From Mycobacterium marseillense (GTDB lineage Bacteria > Actinomycetota > Actinomycetes > Mycobacteriales > Mycobacteriaceae): DNA of 64,000 nt. Made by a program: the position numbers and the translations under genes. Under the pieces are notes generated by a model. That model did no database searches, was not told where the DNA came from, and saw only the letters and a list, made by a program, of their open reading frames with translations. Numbering within the stretch: the first letter of the stretch is position 1; every line of letters starts with the position of its first letter. Shown piece after piece: positions 42,760-51,510 of the stretch. The stretch covers positions 1,736,001 through 1,800,000 of the forward strand of contig NZ_AP022584.1 in NCBI RefSeq assembly GCF_010731675.1, read 5' to 3'.

Positions 42760-43587
42760 ATGACCGTCGACTCCACCATCAGCGACGCCAGAGTCGCCGC
42801 CACCCATCGCACGGTTTGGGCATTGGGCGATTACGCCCTGATGGCCGAGGAAGTGATGGCCCCGCTCGGTCCCGCCCTCGTCGAGGCCACCGGCATCGGG
42901 CCCGGCGTGCGCGTCCTCGACGTCGCCGCCGGCTCGGGCAACATCTCGCTGCCCGCCGCCGCCACCGGCGCCGCCGTCGTCTCCACCGATCTCACCCCCG
43001 AGCTGCTCCTGCGCTCGCGGGACCGGGCCGCGGCCCAAGGCCTGACCATCGACTACCGGGAGGCCAACGCGCACGCGCTGCCGTTCGGCGACGGCGAATT
43101 CGACGTCGTCATGTCGGCGATCGGCGTGCAGTTCGCGCCCGACCAGCAACGCGCCGCCAGCGAGCTGGTCCGGGTCTGCCGGCCGGGCGGCACCATCGGC
43201 GTGATCAGCTGGACGCCGGAGGGCTTCTTCGGGCGGATGCTGGCCACCATCCGGCCCTACCGGCCGAGCCTGTCGCACCCCGTGCCGCCGGCGGCGCTGT
43301 GGGGACGGCCGGGCTACGTCACCGCGCTGCTGGGCGACCGCGTCGGCGAAATCACCACGGCGCGTGGCATGTTGGCGGTGAACCGGTTCGCCGACGCCGA
43401 GGCCGTGCACGCCTATTTCAAGACGCACTACGGCCCGACGATCGAGGCCTACGCGAACATCGGCCACAACCGGGTGCTCGCCGCCGAGCTCGATGCCCAA
43501 CTCGTCGAACTCGCGCAGCAACACCTCGCCGACGGCACCATGGGCTGGGAGTACCTGCTGGTCACCGCCACCAAGCGAACCGACTAG
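42760..43587 (+). CDS. SAM-dependent methyltransferase (Rv1403c/Rv1405c-like)
   Basis: Class I methyltransferase of 275 residues. SAM motif I reads VRVLDVAAGSGNISLPAAA near residue 50, with the acidic motif II at VVSTDLTPELLL near residue 72 and the post-motif region FDVVMSAIGVQFAPD near residue 117. The substrate is unknown. ATG 42760 has an AAGGAGG site. In M. tuberculosis two such genes flank the MarR gene Rv1404 and are its reported targets; here one copy remains next to a MarR gene, facing it tail-to-tail. The upstream AT-rich stretch near 42650-42690 contains imperfect dyad symmetry. Confidence 0.9.
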   Translation: MTVDSTISDARVAATHRTVWALGDYALMAEEVMAPLGPALVEATGIGPGVRVLDVAAGSGNISLPAAATGAAVVSTDLTPELLLRSRDRAAAQGLTIDYREANAHALPFGDGEFDVVMSAIGVQFAPDQQRAASELVRVCRPGGTIGVISWTPEGFFGRMLATIRPYRPSLSHPVPPAALWGRPGYVTALLGDRVGEITTARGMLAVNRFADAEAVHAYFKTHYGPTIEAYANIGHNRVLAAELDAQLVELAQQHLADGTMGWEYLLVTATKRTD

Positions 43588-43595
43588 TCAGCCGG

Positions 43596-44081
43596 CTACA
43601 GGTCGATATCGGCGTCCAGGTGCACGTCGGGCTCGCCGCCCGCCGCGGTGAACGCGGTCAGCGCCCGCACCAGCCCGTGGCGCTCCGGCGGCGGCATCTT
43701 GGCGACGATGGCCGCGATCTCGGTGCGCCGGTGCGCGGTGACCTGGTGGACGACGTCGCGGCCGCGCGTGGTCAGCGCGGCGAGCAACTCGCGGCGCGAG
43801 GTCGGGTGCGGCAAACGGTCGATCAGTCCGGCAGCGACCAATCGGTCCACCATGCGGCCGGTGGCCGAGGGCTGCACACCCAGCAGGCCCGCGAGCGTGG
43901 CCAGATTGACCGGGCCGCGATTGGACAGGATCACCAGCGTCCGGAACTGCGCGATGGTGATGGTCTCGTCGACCTGTCCGACGGAACGCGCCGAGATGGC
44001 CATCAGCAAACGGGAGGCCGTCAGCAAAGCATCGGTGATGACATCCAATGACTCGTCAACAGTCGCGTTGTCCGCTGTCAT
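43596..44081 (-). CDS. MarR-family regulator (Rv1404-like)
   Basis: 161-residue winged-helix repressor from ATG 44081 (MTADNATVDESLD). The open frame extends to 44177, but the extra residues are atypical. The wHTH is visible as ITIAQFRTLVILSNRGPVNL followed by LAGLLGVQPSATGRMVDRLV (recognition helix near residue 75) and the wing PTSRRELLAALTTRG. M. tuberculosis Rv1404 is reported to repress the neighbouring methyltransferases. The AT-rich leader 44082-44209 has GTGT...TTCGAA...ACAC symmetry near 44132-44160, a possible autoregulatory site. Confidence 0.88.
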   Translation of the reverse strand: MTADNATVDESLDVITDALLTASRLLMAISARSVGQVDETITIAQFRTLVILSNRGPVNLATLAGLLGVQPSATGRMVDRLVAAGLIDRLPHPTSRRELLAALTTRGRDVVHQVTAHRRTEIAAIVAKMPPPERHGLVRALTAFTAAGGEPDVHLDADIDL

Positions 44082-44209
44082 ATCGCCCCTCCCCGGATGG
44101 TTTCCGGCCTCTCGGCGGCTAAGGAATAGAAAGTGTAGCAACCTTCGAATGTCGTAAACACAGAATATTGCATGCACATACTGTCGCCCAGGGTAACTGT
44201 TTGTGAAAG

Positions 44210-46231
44210 TTAGCCGATGTGTAGCGGATCGATCTGGACCCGGGCGGGCTCATGGGTTTGCCGGGCGCTGAGTATCCCGACGCCGCGGCGCAGCGCGGCG
44301 GCCAGCGCCAGGCCCTGGCGGCGGGGCACGCGCACCAGCATTCTGGTCACCGCCACGCCGGGCGGGGTCCCCGCGGGGCGGCGGACGCCGGACGGTAGAT
44401 CCACCGGCCCGAGCAGGTCGGCTTCCAGCTCGGCCAGCCGGATCTCGTCGAGCAGCGCGGTCACCGCGTCGGGCGTTCCGTCGATGGCGGCCATGTGCAC
44501 GCTGGGCGGCAGGCCCACCTCGGCGCGGGCGGTCAGTTCCGATTCCGCGTGCCCCACCGGGTCCCAGCGGATCAGCGATTGTACTGTGGGAAGCGATGAT
44601 TCGGCGACCACCAGCACCACGCCGCCGTCGCCGCGGGCACGCACCAGCGCGGCGGCGCTCATCCAGCGCCACAACGCGTCCTCGCCGGCCCGCAGATCTT
44701 GCCGGCCCAGCAGCGCCCAGGTGTCCAACAGCAGCGCCGCCCCGTAGCCGCCGGATGCGTGTGGCTCGGCGCCCGGGGTGGCGACCACGAGCGCCGGGCC
44801 GGGCGCGACCTCGGGCACGACGCCGTCGCCCGACGAGGTGATCACCGGCGTGCCGGGAAACGCGCGGCCGAGTTCCTCGGCGGTGCGGCGGGCCCCGACA
44901 ACGACGGCGCGCACCGCATCCGACCCGCAGCGCGCGCACCGGCGCGTGGGGTCGATCCGCCCGCACCAGCGGCACAGCAGCGCCGCGCCCCCCTCCTGCG
45001 ACGACTCGGACTCGGTGAGCGAGAGGGGCCCCGTGCAGTGCCGGCAGCGGGCGATGGTGCGGCAGCGCGCGCACGCCAGCGACGGGATGTACCCGCGCCG
45101 GGGCACCTGCACCAGCACCGGCGCCGCGGCCTGCAGCGCCGTGCGGGCGGCGCGCAGCGCGATCGAGGGAATGCGTGCCGTGCGCGCCGCGGGGTCGCGC
45201 TCGTCGGCGTAGCCGGTGTCGTCGAGCGCGCTCACCCGCGGGGTGCGGGCGCGCACCACGGGCCGCGCCGCGACGATGTCGTGCGCCCATCCGCTGCGCA
45301 CCAGCGCGTGGGCCTCCGCGGTACGCGCGTAGCCGCCGATCAGCGCCGCGCACCGGGCCTGGTGCGCGCGCAGCATCGCCACCTCGCGGGCGTGCGGATA
45401 CGGGGCCCGCGGCTCGGCCAGGCTGTCGTCGGCGTCGGCCCACACCATCACCAGACCCAGGTCGCTCAGCGGCGCGAACACCGCGCTGCGGGTACCGATC
45501 ACCAGCCGCGCGGTGCCGCGCAGCGCCGCCAGCCAGCGCCGATAGCGGGCCGCCGGTCCCAGGCCGGCCGACAGGGCCACCACGCCGCCCTCGTCGATCC
45601 GCGCCGTCGCGGCCCGCCACAGGGCGTCCAGGTCGCGTTGATCGGGAACGATCGCCAGCGCCGAGCGGCCGGCCCGCACCGTTTGCGCGGCGGCCTCGGC
45701 GAAGCGGTCGGTCCACGGCTCACCCGGCAGCGCCTGCCACACCGCGCGGGCGGCGCGCGACTCGGCCAGGGCGGACAGGAACTGGGCGCCGCGCCCGTAG
45801 CCGTCCCAGCCTGAGGGGTCGACGGGGGCCGGGAGCGCTGGATCCCGGGCCACGACGGATTCCCGCTCCACCCTGGCGTGGCGGGCCGGCACGGCCAGCC
45901 GCAACACGTCGGGGCGGGTGCCGGCGTAGCGCGCGGCCACCGCGTCGACCAGCCTGCGGATCTCCGGGGTGAGCACCGGCTCGGCGGATACGACGCGATC
46001 GAGCCAGCCCAGCTTCCCCTGGTGGTCGGTGTCGTTGCGGCGCTCGAGCACGAACGCATCGACCAGCCGGCCGTGGAAACGCACCCGGACCCGCACCCCG
46101 GGCTGGGCGTCGTCGGACTGCTCGGCCGACACCAGGTAGTCGAACTCGCGGTCGAGGTGCGGCACGGACAGCATCGGCAGCACGCGGGCGATCGGTTCCA
46201 CCTCGACCGGCGTGCGCGCGCTGGGGCTCAC
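44210..46231 (-). CDS. priA: PriA-like primosomal protein, helicase motifs degenerate
   Basis: 673-residue PriA homolog. The N-terminal 3'-DNA-binding domain (PHLDREFDYLVSAEQSDDAQ) and the cysteine-rich zinc module (CARCRTIARCRHCTG and CRWCGRIDPTRRCARCG near residues 390-440) are intact. However, no Walker A GxGKT is visible where PriA helicases carry it (near residue 160, around RAVWQALPGEPWTDRF), and the DEEH box is replaced by WADADDSLAEP near residue 265. This agrees with the known description of actinobacterial PriA as probably lacking helicase activity. It may act only in replisome loading. Confidence 0.9.
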   Translation of the reverse strand: MSPSARTPVEVEPIARVLPMLSVPHLDREFDYLVSAEQSDDAQPGVRVRVRFHGRLVDAFVLERRNDTDHQGKLGWLDRVVSAEPVLTPEIRRLVDAVAARYAGTRPDVLRLAVPARHARVERESVVARDPALPAPVDPSGWDGYGRGAQFLSALAESRAARAVWQALPGEPWTDRFAEAAAQTVRAGRSALAIVPDQRDLDALWRAATARIDEGGVVALSAGLGPAARYRRWLAALRGTARLVIGTRSAVFAPLSDLGLVMVWADADDSLAEPRAPYPHAREVAMLRAHQARCAALIGGYARTAEAHALVRSGWAHDIVAARPVVRARTPRVSALDDTGYADERDPAARTARIPSIALRAARTALQAAAPVLVQVPRRGYIPSLACARCRTIARCRHCTGPLSLTESESSQEGGAALLCRWCGRIDPTRRCARCGSDAVRAVVVGARRTAEELGRAFPGTPVITSSGDGVVPEVAPGPALVVATPGAEPHASGGYGAALLLDTWALLGRQDLRAGEDALWRWMSAAALVRARGDGGVVLVVAESSLPTVQSLIRWDPVGHAESELTARAEVGLPPSVHMAAIDGTPDAVTALLDEIRLAELEADLLGPVDLPSGVRRPAGTPPGVAVTRMLVRVPRRQGLALAAALRRGVGILSARQTHEPARVQIDPLHIG

Positions 46232-46309
46232 GGCACCCTCGGGCCGCGAATCATGGTGCTGTCCAATGTTTTACCGTCCGGGCCGCAGCGTACCGGGCGC
46301 ATGCGACAA

Positions 46310-47074
46310 TCAGCCTTCGGCGGGCGCCGGGGCCTCCCCGGTGTCCTGGCCGGCGAGCTCGCGACCGAAGAAGAACCCCGCCGTGATCAGGATCTGGGCC
46401 GCCGCGTAGGACCACCAGATCGGCACCGCGAGCGCCTCGTTGCCCAGGACGAAGCGGCTGATGGCGATCATCGAGTCCGACGCCGCGAAACACACCGCCC
46501 CCACGGCCGTCCAGATCGTCGGCAGCTTTGCCAGCAACGCCGTGCACACCATGGCGGTCAGCACCACGAGGTAGACCGTGACCGGCAACGTCAGGTTGTT
46601 CGGGCCCAGGTGCGGCCAGAACCACGCCAGCAGCGCGATCGACACCAGGCACATCAGGACCACCGCGGCGATCCGCGGCGTCGAGGGCCGCTCGGCGCGC
46701 GACGACCACTGCGGCACCAGCGGCAGCAGGGCGGCGATAAAACACAAGTGCGCCAACAGGAATGCCGCCAGGCCGACCTCGAAGGACAGTGTCCACCACG
46801 GGATCGCGAGCACCCAGTCGCCGATGGCGGACAACAGCAGCGCCGGCATCAACCACCGTCGCTCCCGGACGCATCCGTGCCCCGCGGCGGCCAGCATCAG
46901 CAGGAAGGCCATCGAGGCCTTGAACGCCGGCTGCAGCACCCAGTGCCCGGTGAGCTCGAGGCCCGGCGGGGAGCGCAGCGCCAGCACGGTCAGGTAGATG
47001 CCGTAGCCAAGGGCCACCCAACCGGCCACCACCCAGGCGCCGGCCACCAGTCGAGGTGCGTACGGTACGTCCAT
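46310..47074 (-). CDS. YhhN/TMEM86-family membrane protein (Rv1401-like)
   Basis: 254 residues from ATG 47074, with about eight hydrophobic helices (for example [78 protein letters not shown]). The pattern [20 protein letters not shown] followed by FLLAHLCFI and [13 protein letters not shown] fits the YhhN family, whose animal member is a lysoplasmalogenase; the substrate here is unknown. The chosen ATG overlaps the divergent lipI ATG by two bases (CATG). GTG codons at 47047 and below are alternatives, so the exact start is uncertain. Confidence 0.82.
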   Translation of the reverse strand: MDVPYAPRLVAGAWVVAGWVALGYGIYLTVLALRSPPGLELTGHWVLQPAFKASMAFLLMLAAAGHGCVRERRWLMPALLLSAIGDWVLAIPWWTLSFEVGLAAFLLAHLCFIAALLPLVPQWSSRAERPSTPRIAAVVLMCLVSIALLAWFWPHLGPNNLTLPVTVYLVVLTAMVCTALLAKLPTIWTAVGAVCFAASDSMIAISRFVLGNEALAVPIWWSYAAAQILITAGFFFGRELAGQDTGEAPAPAEG

Positions 47075-48047
47075 GCCCAGCTTGGATAACACAGCCGACG
47101 AGAAACCCGCGATCGACCCCATCCTGCAGAAGGTACTGGATGCGGTTCCCTTCCGGCTATCCACCGAGGACGGAATCGACGCGGCGCGGCAGCGGTTCCG
47201 CGACCTGCCGCGCAGGCCGTTGCATCCCGAGCTGCGGGTCGAGGACCGCACCATTGCGGGCCCCGCGGATTCGGTCGCGATCCGGATTTATTGGCCGCCA
47301 AGCCATTCCGATGGCCGCAGCGGGATCCCCGCGGCGCCCGTCGTGCTGTTCTTCCACGGCGGCGGCTTCGTCATCGGCGACCTCGACACCCACGACGGCA
47401 CGGCCCGCCAGCACGCGGTCGGCGCCGACGCGATCGTGGTGTCGGTCGACTACCGGCTGGCACCCGAGCACCCCTACCCCGGCGCCGTCGAAGACGCGTG
47501 GGCCGCAACGCTTTGGGTCGCCGAGCACGCCGCCGACCTGCACGGCGACCCGGGCCGCATGGCCGTCGCCGGGGATTCGGCCGGCGGCACCATCGCCGCC
47601 GCCGTGGCGCAGCGGGCGCGCGACCACGGCGGACCGGCGCTGAAATTCCAGTTGTTGTGGTACCCGTCGACCATGTGGGACGCCACGCTGCCGTCCTTCG
47701 CCGAAAACGCCACCGCGCCGATTCTCGACGTCAAGGCCGTCGCCGAGTTCTCGCGTTGGTACGCGGGCGAAATCGACCTGTCCGACCCGCCGTCGGACCT
47801 GGCGCCGGGCCGCGCGAAAGACCTGAGCAAACTGGCGCCGGCCTACATCGGCGTCGCCGGCTATGACCCGCTGCGCGATGACGGCATCCGGTACGGCGAA
47901 CTGCTGGGGGCCGCCGGGGTCGCCGTCCAGGTGCACAACGCCGAGACGATGGTGCACGGCTACCTGGGCTATGCCGGCGTGGTGCCCGCGGCCACCGCGG
48001 CGCTCGAGCGCGGGCTGGCGGCGCTGCGAACGGCCCTGCAGGGCTGA
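47073..48047 (+). CDS. lipI: Esterase LipI, HSL family
   Basis: Carboxylesterase of the hormone-sensitive lipase family, 324 residues. The oxyanion motif is [13 protein letters not shown] near residue 93, the nucleophile in [14 protein letters not shown] near residue 170, Asp in [10 protein letters not shown] near residue 264 and His in [10 protein letters not shown] near residue 296. The N-terminus [18 protein letters not shown] matches M. tuberculosis LipI as I recall it. The stop is 22 nt before the monooxygenase start, so they are likely co-transcribed. Confidence 0.92.
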   Translation: MPSLDNTADEKPAIDPILQKVLDAVPFRLSTEDGIDAARQRFRDLPRRPLHPELRVEDRTIAGPADSVAIRIYWPPSHSDGRSGIPAAPVVLFFHGGGFVIGDLDTHDGTARQHAVGADAIVVSVDYRLAPEHPYPGAVEDAWAATLWVAEHAADLHGDPGRMAVAGDSAGGTIAAAVAQRARDHGGPALKFQLLWYPSTMWDATLPSFAENATAPILDVKAVAEFSRWYAGEIDLSDPPSDLAPGRAKDLSKLAPAYIGVAGYDPLRDDGIRYGELLGAAGVAVQVHNAETMVHGYLGYAGVVPAATAALERGLAALRTALQG

Positions 48048-48069
48048 GTCCGGGGCGTACGGTGAGTTC

Positions 48070-49581
48070 ATGACGGAGCCCGCCTTCGCCCGGCCGGACG
48101 GGGAAAACCCCGACTACCACACGCTGATCATCGGCGCAGGATTCTCCGGCATCGGCGCCGCGATCAACCTCGACAAGGCCGGGCTGCCCGACTACCTGGT
48201 GCTCGAAGCCGGCGACGGGGTCGGCGGCACCTGGCACTGGAACACCTATCCCGGTATCGCCGTGGACATTCCGTCGTTCTCCTATCAGTTCTCCTTCGAG
48301 CAGAGCCGACACTGGTCGCGCACCTACGCGCCGGGCCGCGAACTCAAGGCCTACGCCGAGCACTGCGCCGACAAGTACGGCATCCGGTCGCGGATCCGGT
48401 TCAACACCAAGGTGCAAGCGGCCGAGTTCGACGACGAGCGCGGCCTGTGGCGGGTGCAGACGGACCCGGCCGGCGAAATCACGGCGCGGTTTTTGATCAG
48501 CGCCTGCGGCGTGCTGACGGTGCCGAACCTGCCCGACATCGACGGGGTGGACTCGTTCGCCGGCATCACCATGCACACCGCCCGGTGGGATCATCACCAG
48601 GACCTGAGCGGCAAGCGCGTCGCGGTGATCGGCACCGGCGCCTCGGCCGTGCAGGTGATCCCCGAGATCGCGCCAATTGTCTCGTCGCTCACGGTGTTTC
48701 AGCGCACCCCGATCTGGTGTTTCCCCAAGCTGGATGTCCCCCTGCCCGCGCCGGCGCGCTGGGCGATGCGCATCCCCGGCGGCAAGGTGCTGCAGCGCCT
48801 CCTCAGCCAGGCGTACGTGGAACTCACCTTCCCGATCTCGGCGCACTACTTCACGGTGATCCCGTTGGCCAAGAGGATGGCCGCGCTGGGTAAGGCTTAT
48901 CTGCGGCGGCAAGTGCGCGACCCGGCGGTGCGCGAACAGCTCACCCCGCAGTACGCCGTCGGCTGCAAGCGTCCCGGCTTCCACAACGGCTACCTGGCCA
49001 CCTTCAACCGCGACAACGTGCGGCTGGTCACCGAGCCGATCGACAAGGTCACGCCCGGCGCTGTGGCGACCACCGACGGCGAAACCCACGAGGTCGACGT
49101 GCTCATCCTGGCGACCGGCTTCAAGGTGATGGACCCCGACAACGTCCCCACGTTCGCGGTCACCGGCAGCGGCGGCCGCTCCTTGAGCCGGTTCTGGGAC
49201 GAGCACCGCTTGCAGGCCTATGAGGGCGTCACCGTTCCGGGTTTCCCCAACCTGTTCACGGTGTTCGGCCCCTACGGTTACGTCGGCTCTTCGTATTTCG
49301 CGCTGATCGAGGCGCAGACCCATCACATCGTGCGGTGTCTCAAGCGGGCCGAGCGCCTGGGCGCGACCCGCGTCGAGGTGAGCGAGGAGGCCAACGCCCG
49401 CTACTTCGCCGAGATGATGCGCCGGCGGCCCCGGCAGATCTTCTGGCAGGACAGTTGCCGGCTGTCCAACAGCTATTACTTCGACAAGAACGGCGACGTG
49501 CCGCTGCGGCCGGGCACCACCCCGGAGGTGTACTGGCGCAGCCGGCGATTCGATCTGGACGACTACCGCTTCACCGGCTAG
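48070..49581 (+). CDS. Flavin-containing monooxygenase, Baeyer-Villiger type (Rv1393c-like)
   Basis: FAD/NADPH monooxygenase, 503 residues from ATG 48070 (the frame is open upstream inside lipI). The FAD site is IIGAGFSGIGAAINL near residue 19, followed by GGTWHWNTYPGIAVDIPS. The BVMO-type fingerprint is FAGITMHTARWDHH near residue 163 and the NADPH site is VAVIGTGASAVQVIPEI near residue 185. It ends with ILATGFKVMDPDN near residue 350 and a C-terminal domain. Possible substrates are ketones or lipids; none is shown. It lies directly downstream of lipI, so an oxygenation plus ester-hydrolysis pair is plausible. Confidence 0.9.
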   Translation: MTEPAFARPDGENPDYHTLIIGAGFSGIGAAINLDKAGLPDYLVLEAGDGVGGTWHWNTYPGIAVDIPSFSYQFSFEQSRHWSRTYAPGRELKAYAEHCADKYGIRSRIRFNTKVQAAEFDDERGLWRVQTDPAGEITARFLISACGVLTVPNLPDIDGVDSFAGITMHTARWDHHQDLSGKRVAVIGTGASAVQVIPEIAPIVSSLTVFQRTPIWCFPKLDVPLPAPARWAMRIPGGKVLQRLLSQAYVELTFPISAHYFTVIPLAKRMAALGKAYLRRQVRDPAVREQLTPQYAVGCKRPGFHNGYLATFNRDNVRLVTEPIDKVTPGAVATTDGETHEVDVLILATGFKVMDPDNVPTFAVTGSGGRSLSRFWDEHRLQAYEGVTVPGFPNLFTVFGPYGYVGSSYFALIEAQTHHIVRCLKRAERLGATRVEVSEEANARYFAEMMRRRPRQIFWQDSCRLSNSYYFDKNGDVPLRPGTTPEVYWRSRRFDLDDYRFTG

Positions 49582-49597
49582 CGGCTACGCTGCACGA

Positions 49598-50164
49598 GTG
49601 GCGAAGGAATTTGGCAGCATCGACGGGTCGCTGCGCGACTTCATCCGCGAGCAGGCCGTTTTCTTCGTCGCCACCGCCCCCTCCGAAGGGGGGCGAATCA
49701 ACCTGTCCCCCAAGGGATATTGCGACACGTTCGCGGTGCTCGACGAGCACACCGTGGCCTACCTGGATCTGTTCGGCAGCGGCGTGGAGACCATCGCCCA
49801 TCTGCGCGACAACGGCCGCATCACCGTCATGTTCTGCTCGTTCACCCGCAACTCGCGGATCCTGCGCCTGTTCGGCACCGGGCGGGTGCTGCGCCCCGAC
49901 GACGCCGAATTCGCCGATATCATAGGGCATTTCGGCGGAGGACGTGCGGGCATCCGCGCGATCATCGTGGTCGACGTGGAACGCATCGCCGACGCCTGCG
50001 GATTCGCGGTGCCCTACTACGAGCTGGTCGACGAACGACCGGTCCTCGACGCGCATCACGGCAAGGCGTCCGCGGAGGCCTACACGCGGCTGATCGACCG
50101 CAACCGGCGCAGCATCGACGGGCTGCCCGCGCTCGATTCCGATCACCCGGCGCCGCGGCGGTGA
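49598..50164 (+). CDS. Pyridoxamine-5'-phosphate-oxidase-family protein
   Basis: 188-residue split-barrel flavin/F420-type protein. GTG 49598 begins MAKEFGSIDGSLRDFI. The barrel core is visible in QAVFFVATAPSEGGRINLSP near residue 28, VAYLDLFGSGVETIAHLRDN near residue 52 and ITVMFCSFTRNSRILRLFG near residue 74. Cofactor and substrate are undetermined; similar proteins are annotated pyridoxamine-phosphate-oxidase-related FMN-binding. It is 16 nt after the monooxygenase gene and so probably in the same transcript, and ends before a bidirectional hairpin. Confidence 0.85.
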   Translation: MAKEFGSIDGSLRDFIREQAVFFVATAPSEGGRINLSPKGYCDTFAVLDEHTVAYLDLFGSGVETIAHLRDNGRITVMFCSFTRNSRILRLFGTGRVLRPDDAEFADIIGHFGGGRAGIRAIIVVDVERIADACGFAVPYYELVDERPVLDAHHGKASAEAYTRLIDRNRRSIDGLPALDSDHPAPRR

Positions 50165-50169
50165 CCCGC

Positions 50170-50195
50170 CGAACGTGACTGCAACCTCACGTTCG
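50170..50195. terminator. Bidirectional hairpin between convergent genes
   Basis: Perfect 9-bp inverted repeat CGAACGTGA / TCACGTTCG with an 8-nt loop, placed between the stops of the PNPOx-like gene (+) and metK (-). There is no T-tract. A strong candidate terminator for both strands. Confidence 0.7.
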
Positions 50196-50205
50196 CGGAG
50201 ACCCC

Positions 50206-51417
50206 CTAGATGGCGCGCTTGAGGTCGTCGACCTTGTTCAGCTGCTCCCAGGGGAGCTCGATGTCGGTGCGGCCGAAGTGGCCGTACGCGGCGGTCGGCG
50301 CATAGATCGGGCGCAGCAGGTCCAGGTCGCGGACGATCGCGCCGGGCCGCAGGTCGAACACCTCGGGGACGATCTTCTCGATCTTGACCGGGTCGACCGT
50401 CGCGGTGCCGAACGTCTCGATGAACAGTCCGACCGGCGCGGCCTTGCCGATGGCGTAGGCCACCTGCACCTCGACCCGCTCCGCCAGCCCGGCGGCGACG
50501 ATGTTCTTGGCCACCCAGCGCATCGCGTACGCCGCCGACCGGTCCACCTTGGACGGGTCCTTGCCGGAGAAGGCCCCGCCGCCGTGCCGCGCCCAGCCGC
50601 CGTAGGTGTCGACGATGATCTTGCGGCCGGTGAGGCCGGCGTCGCCCATCGGGCCGCCGACGACGAACTTGCCGGTCGGGTTGACCAGTACGCGGGTCGT
50701 CGACGAGTCCAGCGTCTCGTGAGCCAACTCCTTGAGCACGGTCTCCAGGACGTGCTTGCGGATGTCGGGATCCAGCGTCTTCTCCAGGTCGATCCCGTCG
50801 GCGTGCTGGGTGGAGACCACCACGGTGTCCAACCGGGTCGGAACGTTGTCCTCGTACTCGATGGTGACCTGGGTCTTGCCGTCCGGGCGCAGGTAGTCCA
50901 GCGTTCCGTTCTTGCGGACCTCGGTCAGCTTGCGCGACAGGCGGTGCGCCAGCGCGATCGGCAGCGGCATCAGTTCCGGGGTGTCGCTGATGGCGTACCC
51001 GAACATCAGGCCCTGGTCGCCGGCGCCCTGTAGGTCCAGCGGGTCCGCGGCGCCCTCGACGCGCGTCTCGTGGGCGGTGTCGACACCCTGGGCGATGTCG
51101 GGCGACTGACGCCCGATGCCGATGTTGACGCCGCAGGTCTCGCCGTCGAAGCCCTTGTCGGAGTGGTCGTAGCCGATGTCGAGGATGCGCGCGCGAACGG
51201 TGTTGGTGATGTCGGCGAATGCTTCCTTGGCGGTCGTGGTGACCTCGCCGATGACATGAACCTGACCGGTGGTGACGGCCGTCTCGACGGCGACACGTGA
51301 GTGCGGGTCCCCGGCCAGCAACGCGTCGAGGACCGAGTCGCTGATCGCGTCACAGATCTTGTCGGGATGTCCCTCAGTCACCGACTCACTGGTAAACAGG
51401 CGACCCTTTTCGCTCAT
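50206..51417 (-). CDS. metK: S-adenosylmethionine synthetase
   Basis: Makes SAM from methionine and ATP. 403 residues, standard. [20 protein letters not shown] lies near residue 12 (ATP site), [10 protein letters not shown] near residue 133, the signature [16 protein letters not shown] near residue 276, and [11 protein letters not shown] just before it. It follows coaBC on the same strand; a hairpin (51473-51495) sits in the 93-nt gap. 51421-51460 is AT-rich and could hold its own promoter. Confidence 0.97.
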   Translation of the reverse strand: MSEKGRLFTSESVTEGHPDKICDAISDSVLDALLAGDPHSRVAVETAVTTGQVHVIGEVTTTAKEAFADITNTVRARILDIGYDHSDKGFDGETCGVNIGIGRQSPDIAQGVDTAHETRVEGAADPLDLQGAGDQGLMFGYAISDTPELMPLPIALAHRLSRKLTEVRKNGTLDYLRPDGKTQVTIEYEDNVPTRLDTVVVSTQHADGIDLEKTLDPDIRKHVLETVLKELAHETLDSSTTRVLVNPTGKFVVGGPMGDAGLTGRKIIVDTYGGWARHGGGAFSGKDPSKVDRSAAYAMRWVAKNIVAAGLAERVEVQVAYAIGKAAPVGLFIETFGTATVDPVKIEKIVPEVFDLRPGAIVRDLDLLRPIYAPTAAYGHFGRTDIELPWEQLNKVDDLKRAI

Positions 51418-51472
51418 GCCAATCCTTCCAAATAGTTAGTCAACCGAATTATATCGGCTCGCATCAGCCCGG

Positions 51473-51495
51473 TCGGCACCCCGTCCCGGTGCCGA
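51473..51495 (-). terminator. Hairpin between coaBC and metK
   Basis: Perfect 8-bp stem TCGGCACC (51473-51480) / GGTGCCGA (51488-51495), loop 7 nt, 16 bases after the coaBC stop. No T-tract follows. It probably separates or attenuates transcription from mihF-gmk-rpoZ-coaBC into metK. Confidence 0.55.
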
Positions 51496-51510
51496 GAAGA
51501 ACTCGAGCGT

